A stretch of 20,779 nucleotides of DNA, taken from assembly GCA_031259605.1 (NCBI GenBank), contig JAIRLE010000161.1, positions 1-20,779 on the forward strand. The letters run 5' to 3'. This DNA comes from Zoogloeaceae bacterium (GTDB lineage: Bacteria; Pseudomonadota; Gammaproteobacteria; Burkholderiales; Rhodocyclaceae). Numbering within the stretch: position 1 is the first letter of the stretch; the number at the start of each line of letters is the position of its first letter. Under the pieces are notes generated by a model. The model ran no database searches, was not told the DNA's origin, and saw only the letters and a program-made list of their open reading frames with translations. Of the stretch, positions 16,679-20,779 are shown one piece after another. The translations under genes and the position numbers were made by a program.

Positions 16679-17803
16679 TCACAACCACTTGCGCCACAGC
16701 CACAGGCGGACATCCACCGCCCGCCCGGCGAGATCGCTCTCCAGGGGAACGTCGGGCTGGATTTGCACGCGCAGATCGCTGGAAAGAGCGCCGCCATCCA
16801 GCAAGGTACTGCTGACGATACGGCCGCCGCGGACTTTCGCCTCGCCGGAAATCCGGATGTCGACCCGGCTGCCCGCTTGCGCGTCGGCGAGTTTGCTGTA
16901 GGGAAAACGCGCGTCGATCACCACCCGGCCATCGCGCGGGAGTAACTCGAAAATCACGGCATCCTTGCTGGCGTATTGATCGTCGGCGATCAGTTGCCGT
17001 ATCAGGACACAATCGCACGGACTGACCAGGACGTTTGTCAGCCGCGTGTTGTATAGCTGCTCGATCTTTTCCGGTTTCAGGTCGCCGCCCTGTTCCCCCC
17101 CTTTGAGCACATCCAGGGCCGACATACTGAAGGACGCGATCGCCGCCCCCTTGGCCACGGCGCCATCTTCGCCGATCAGGCTCCGCACCCAGCCATCGCG
17201 CGGCATGGACAACTGCATGGAGGGCGAAACGACCACCGCCGCCGATACGGCGCGAGTCACCAGCAACAACTGGCCAAAATGGTAGACCCCAAAAGCGAAG
17301 GTGGGCAAGGCCAATATCGTGATGACGGCCGTCCCCAACCAGGCGCGCAAGCGAGCCCCTTTCCCCATGCCGCCATCCTCGCGCGGACGGGTAAGATCCT
17401 TACTATACCAAGCACGGAGCATCCCACTGAGGCTGACCAACTGACCGGACAAGTACGCGTTGCTCAGTTCGCGCAATGCGGCAATCTGCCGCCGGCCAAG
17501 GTCATGGAACTGGCAGGCGATCCGCTTGCCGCCCTCTCTCGATGCGTGCGTGCCGATCACCTCGAATCGAATATCGACACCCATCCGGAAGCCATCCATA
17601 TCGAATATCAATTCACCATCGAAACGGCTGCCGGCCTGTAACGATAGGGTTTCTGAATCGAACGCGAAACCGCTGGCGGAGAGATTCTGCAACGGGCGCA
17701 TGACGGGCTGTCCATCCGGCCCGTTGAAACGAATCTGTCCCGGCATCGGATGCCGGGCATGACGACGGCCTTCCGGTGGTTCATGTGTAACGTTTGTATT
17801 CAC
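16679..17803 (-). CDS. alg44: Alginate polymerisation protein Alg44 (PilZ c-di-GMP receptor)
   Basis: Alg44 is an inner-membrane protein required for polymer synthesis. Its cytoplasmic PilZ domain binds c-di-GMP and activates Alg8, and its periplasmic part resembles membrane-fusion proteins. In this 374-aa protein the PilZ signature is intact: RxxxR at R13-R17 (RRHAR) and NxSxxG at 40-45 (NLSASG). One membrane helix lies at about 155-177, followed by a periplasmic domain with the MFP-like strands typical of HlyD relatives. The start is GTG at 17803, 10 nt after the alg8 stop, with only a weak GAA ribosome site. Intact PilZ residues imply post-translational control by c-di-GMP. Confidence 0.95.
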   Translation of the reverse strand: MNTNVTHEPPEGRRHARHPMPGQIRFNGPDGQPVMRPLQNLSASGFAFDSETLSLQAGSRFDGELIFDMDGFRMGVDIRFEVIGTHASREGGKRIACQFHDLGRRQIAALRELSNAYLSGQLVSLSGMLRAWYSKDLTRPREDGGMGKGARLRAWLGTAVITILALPTFAFGVYHFGQLLLVTRAVSAAVVVSPSMQLSMPRDGWVRSLIGEDGAVAKGAAIASFSMSALDVLKGGEQGGDLKPEKIEQLYNTRLTNVLVSPCDCVLIRQLIADDQYASKDAVIFELLPRDGRVVIDARFPYSKLADAQAGSRVDIRISGEAKVRGGRIVSSTLLDGGALSSDLRVQIQPDVPLESDLAGRAVDVRLWLWRKWL

Positions 17804-17813
17804 TTCAATGTAC

Positions 17814-19304
17814 TCAGACGATCAACAACAGGATGGAAAGAAACGCGCTGGCGGCGGCGAAGGTCATGGCGCGGGATGACCACGTATTGAACCAGCGCTG
17901 GAGGCCGGCCAGATCGCGCGTCAGCTTGGTGGGCTGGCGCGTCCAGGACTGGCGGTCGAGACGAAAGAAGACGTAGATCTTCATCATCGCGCCGACGATC
18001 TGGTTGTAATAGAGGATCAATGGATAGGCCGGCCCGACCGGGTGGCCGGTGGCGCCCAGCAGCAGGCTCAGCGCCAGCCGGGTCGCGCCGATCCACAGGA
18101 AATAGGCCAGCAGGTAGGCCACGTTGTATTTGAGGCTGGCGATGAGCGCCGCGGTCAGGCCAAACAGGCAAGTCCACATCGAGACCCGCTGGTCGGCCAG
18201 CACCAGCCAGGCGAACAATCCGAGATGCGGGCCAAGGCGGCGGGCGCGTTTGTTCTGCCGGAGGCTGTTGCCATACCAGCGGAACATCAGCTTGCGGCTG
18301 GCCTTGAAAAAGCTTTTGTCCGGGGGATGTTCGATCGTCCTGATCGCCGCATCCGGCACATAGAAAGTGTCGTGCCCCATTCGCATCAGACTATACCATG
18401 TGGATTTGTCGTCGCCGGTGAGAAAGCGGAAACGTCCCAGACGCCAATGGTCGAGATAGTCGTTTTCCACATCGGCGATGAATTCGGGATTGGTCACGAT
18501 ACTGGCGCGGAATGCCGACATGCGCCCGGTCATGGTCAGTACCCGCTTGGAAAGCGCCATCGAGCACATGTTCAGGTGACGCTGGGCGAAACGCAGCCTG
18601 TGCCATTCGCGCATGACATAAGAACCGCGAACTTCGCAAAACTCATTGGTGGTCAGCCCGCCGACCTTGGGAAAAAAATCGAACCATGGAGCAATGCGCC
18701 TGACCGCGCCGGGCTCCAACACGCTGTCGCCATCGATGACCACGACTACGGCGCGCTCGTCCGGCAATTTCCGCGAAATGGCGCGAAAACCACTGGCCAA
18801 GCCGTCACGCTTGCCCGTTCCGGCAATGCGCACGAAGCAGAGGGAAACCCGCTCGGGCGGTGCATATTTTTCCCACAGGTTTTTTATCAGCAATTCGTCG
18901 GCAAGCTCGACGATCGAGCACACCACAGTGGCCGGATAGCCGCAGGCAATGGCTTCCTCGATTACCGAGCGATAAACCATCGCCGTCGCCACCGCATCAA
19001 TGCGGAAACTGGTGACCATCAGGAAAAGATGGGACGGCGCCGCCGCATCCTGCCTGCGCAATTTGCGTCGGTAATAGGGAAAAACAACGTAAAGGAATAC
19101 AAGGCCACGCAGGAAATGTATTGCGCCCATCGAATAGCGCCATATACCGACCACCCCTATCACCAGCAGGAAATCCTTCGACTCGTGATCGAATATAGTG
19201 TGCGGCAATGCCAAGGCGATCAGCATCAGCAAGCAGAGATAAAACAGCCAGCCATTGGCTTTCGCAATTTTTTTCGGCGACAAAATCATTCCCATACCGT
19301 CCAT
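17814..19304 (-). CDS. alg8: Alginate polymerase (GT2 glycosyltransferase) Alg8
   Basis: Alg8 is the inner-membrane family 2 glycosyltransferase that joins mannuronate units from GDP-mannuronate and passes the chain to the periplasm. The 496-aa protein has N-terminal membrane helices (about 19-35 and 45-75), a cytoplasmic catalytic domain with VIDGDS (aspartates 191 and 193) and GDDKSTW (297-303), a downstream RWYGNSLRQNKRA segment like the substrate-gating region of this family, and C-terminal helices. The length matches the 494 aa I recall for P. aeruginosa. GGAGG lies only 2 nt before the ATG at 19304, so ATG 19295 or 19289 could be used instead. It follows algD after about 50 nt, including the 12-bp palindrome GGCGCGCGCGCC (19327-19338). 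Confidence 0.96.
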   Translation of the reverse strand: MDGMGMILSPKKIAKANGWLFYLCLLMLIALALPHTIFDHESKDFLLVIGVVGIWRYSMGAIHFLRGLVFLYVVFPYYRRKLRRQDAAAPSHLFLMVTSFRIDAVATAMVYRSVIEEAIACGYPATVVCSIVELADELLIKNLWEKYAPPERVSLCFVRIAGTGKRDGLASGFRAISRKLPDERAVVVVIDGDSVLEPGAVRRIAPWFDFFPKVGGLTTNEFCEVRGSYVMREWHRLRFAQRHLNMCSMALSKRVLTMTGRMSAFRASIVTNPEFIADVENDYLDHWRLGRFRFLTGDDKSTWYSLMRMGHDTFYVPDAAIRTIEHPPDKSFFKASRKLMFRWYGNSLRQNKRARRLGPHLGLFAWLVLADQRVSMWTCLFGLTAALIASLKYNVAYLLAYFLWIGATRLALSLLLGATGHPVGPAYPLILYYNQIVGAMMKIYVFFRLDRQSWTRQPTKLTRDLAGLQRWFNTWSSRAMTFAAASAFLSILLLIV

Positions 19305-19354
19305 TTCCTCCGTATTTCAATCAAATGGCGCGCGCGCCGATGAACGGGGAAGAG

Positions 19355-20665
19355 TTACCAGCAAATGCCTTCACAACCATCGCCGCTGACATGCGGCATG
19401 AAGCCGACCAGATCGACGACATGTTTGCCAGGCGGTGGCGCGTCAACCAGTTTACGGAAACGCTCGTCGCCATTGCCGATGATGATGACTTCGGAATGCG
19501 CCACAACCCGATCGAAATCATTGTCGAGCAGCGACGAGACATGGGGGATTTTCGACTCGATATATTCCTTGTTGGCGCCAAAGACCCGCGCGTATTCCAC
19601 GTTGCGATCATAGATGGAAAGCGCATACCCCTTGCCGATGAGCATTTCCGCCAATTCCACCAGGGGACTTTCGCGCAGATCGTCCGTGCCGGCCTTGAAC
19701 GACAGGCCGAACAGGCCAACCTTGCGTTTTTCGTAATTGGCGATAATGTCTAAAGCATGGCGCACCTGTGCCTCGTTACTGCGCATCAACGAACCGATCA
19801 AAGGCACGGGAACGTCCAGGCTGGACGCGCGATAATTGAGTGCTCGCACGTCCTTGGGCAGACAGGAACCGCCAAAGGCAAAACCGGGGCGCATGTAATA
19901 AGGCGACAGATTGAGCCTGGAATCCTTGCAGACGACATCCATCACTTCACGGCCATCCACGCCGAGCGCCTTGGAAATGTTGCCAATCTCGTTGGCGAAC
20001 GTCACCTTGGCGGCGTGCCACACATTGCAGGTGTATTTGATCATTTCCGCCACTTCGATGCTTTTCCGCACGATGTGGTGAGCGTCGAGTTCTTCGTAAA
20101 GCGCCTGCAACAGATCGCCGGAGCGCTGATCGAGTTCGCCGATGACAGTGATCGCCGGGTGATCGTAATCGTTGATCGCCTTCCCCTCACGGAGAAACTC
20201 GGGATTGACCGCCACGCCGAAATCCGTTCCGGCGCGTTTACCGGAGGATTTTTCCAGAATTGGAATAACGATGTTCTTTACCGTGCCCGGCAACACCGTA
20301 CTGCGCACCACCACAGTGTGATAGCCCGCCTTGTTGCGCAGGGCGGAGCCGATCTCGTTGCAGACCGACTCAATGTAATCCACGCTCAGACTGCCGTTTT
20401 TCTTGCTTGGCGTACCGACGCAAATGAAGGATATCTCGCTGTCGGCCACCGCATCGACAGCATCGACCGTACCGCGCAAACGGCCCGCGCACAAACCCTC
20501 GCGCAGCAATTCTTCCAGGCCCGGCTCGACAATCGGCGATTTGCCCCGATTGATCAGGTCTACTTTGGCCGCGGAAACATCGACGCCAATAACCCGATGC
20601 CCACGGACGGAAAGGCACCCGGCGCATACCGCGCCAACGTAACCTAATCCAAATATGCTAATATG
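19355..20665 (-). CDS. algD: GDP-mannose 6-dehydrogenase AlgD, 5' end unresolved
   Basis: AlgD oxidises GDP-mannose to GDP-mannuronate with two NAD+, the committing step of alginate synthesis, in the cytoplasm. Family sequence runs from ISIFGLGYVG (isoleucine codon at 20660-20662), the Rossmann NAD site, through FICVGTPSKKNG and AEMIKYTCNVWHAAKV to FGGSCLPKD with the catalytic cysteine (equivalent to Cys268) and the C-terminal EGICW. About 435 aa are present (436 recalled for P. aeruginosa). No ATG, GTG or TTG in frame precedes the Rossmann motif; the next in-frame TTG at 20509 would delete it. The codons before isoleucine are CAT and CGT, where ATG plus one residue is expected, and then an 8-bp tandem array continues in frame to the window edge. 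The gene body looks intact and only its start is missing or displaced. Confidence 0.93.
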   Translation of the reverse strand, partial: HISIFGLGYVGAVCAGCLSVRGHRVIGVDVSAAKVDLINRGKSPIVEPGLEELLREGLCAGRLRGTVDAVDAVADSEISFICVGTPSKKNGSLSVDYIESVCNEIGSALRNKAGYHTVVVRSTVLPGTVKNIVIPILEKSSGKRAGTDFGVAVNPEFLREGKAINDYDHPAITVIGELDQRSGDLLQALYEELDAHHIVRKSIEVAEMIKYTCNVWHAAKVTFANEIGNISKALGVDGREVMDVVCKDSRLNLSPYYMRPGFAFGGSCLPKDVRALNYRASSLDVPVPLIGSLMRSNEAQVRHALDIIANYEKRKVGLFGLSFKAGTDDLRESPLVELAEMLIGKGYALSIYDRNVEYARVFGANKEYIESKIPHVSSLLDNDFDRVVAHSEVIIIGNGDERFRKLVDAPPPGKHVVDLVGFMPHVSGDGCEGICW

Positions 20666-20667
20666 AC

Positions 20668-20779
20668 GTCCTGCTGTCCTGCTGTCCTGCTGTCCTGCTG
20701 TCCTGCTGTCCTGCTGTCCTGCTGTCCTGCTGTCCTGCTGTCCTGCTGTCCTGCTGTCCTGCTGTCCTGCTGTCCTGCT
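20668..20779. repeat. Tandem array of 14 perfect copies of an octanucleotide, running off the window
   Basis: The unit is GTCCTGCT on the plus strand (AGCAGGAC on the minus strand), repeated exactly 14 times without a mismatch up to the last base of the window. On the minus strand it abuts algD, and the algD frame reads through it as a repeating octapeptide SRTAGQQD. Because 8 is not a multiple of 3, each frame cycles through the same eight codons, and none is a stop. The array replaces the expected start codon, ribosome binding site and promoter of algD. It may be real, or it may be an assembly artefact at a contig end; the full copy number is unknown. Confidence 0.9.

Noticed and set aside
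19327..19338. 12-bp palindrome GGCGCGCGCGCC in the algD-alg8 spacer
   Set aside because: Alternating G and C in G+C-rich DNA gives such palindromes by chance. It is too short for a terminator and has no T-tract.
20668..20779. CRISPR array at the window edge
   Set aside because: The units are 8 bp and directly adjacent with no spacers, so it is a simple tandem repeat.

Overview
The window holds a complete alginate biosynthesis operon on the minus strand (about 4945-20665). To its left are three housekeeping genes: radA (minus), lplT (plus) and bioA (minus). The flanks and the high G+C content with strong third-position bias suggest a Gram-negative proteobacterium. The form of LplT and RadA and the gene neighbourhood point, by inference only, to a betaproteobacterium rather than Pseudomonas or Azotobacter, where this operon is best known.

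Layout, left to right. Positions 1-131 contain a nested inverted repeat just past radA. radA and lplT are divergent across a spacer of about 110-150 bp with an extended -10 motif for lplT. lplT and bioA converge on a 10-bp-stem terminator hairpin. Positions 4272-4944 are a 673-bp stretch without a convincing gene; it holds broken ORFs, a 20-bp near-palindrome, an 8-bp inverted repeat and a 10-bp direct repeat. From 20665 down to 4945 run twelve genes read leftwards, in transcription order algD-alg8-alg44-algK-algE-algG-algX-algL-algI-algJ-algF-algA. This is the order known from Pseudomonas aeruginosa, with no gene lost or inserted. Gaps within the operon are short (about 50 nt after algD, 69 nt before algA, otherwise 0-30 nt, with a TAATG overlap at algG/algX).

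How the genes work together. AlgA makes mannose-6-P and GDP-mannose, and AlgD oxidises GDP-mannose to GDP-mannuronate. Alg8 polymerises it at the inner membrane with the c-di-GMP receptor Alg44. AlgK, AlgE, AlgG, AlgX and AlgL form the periplasmic and outer-membrane modification and export machine: AlgG epimerises, AlgL degrades, AlgX acetylates, and AlgE is the outer-membrane pore. AlgI, AlgJ and AlgF with AlgX O-acetylate the polymer. The key catalytic motifs I know for these families are visible in nearly every protein, so the pathway looks functional.

The most unusual feature is at the right edge. The window ends inside 14 perfect copies of an 8-bp unit (20668-20779), which abut the first codons of algD where its start codon and leader should be. 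The array has no stop in any minus-strand frame, and 8 is not a multiple of 3. If real, it has the form of a translational phase-variation switch on the first gene of the operon. If not, it is an assembly artefact at a contig end. The sequence alone cannot decide between these.
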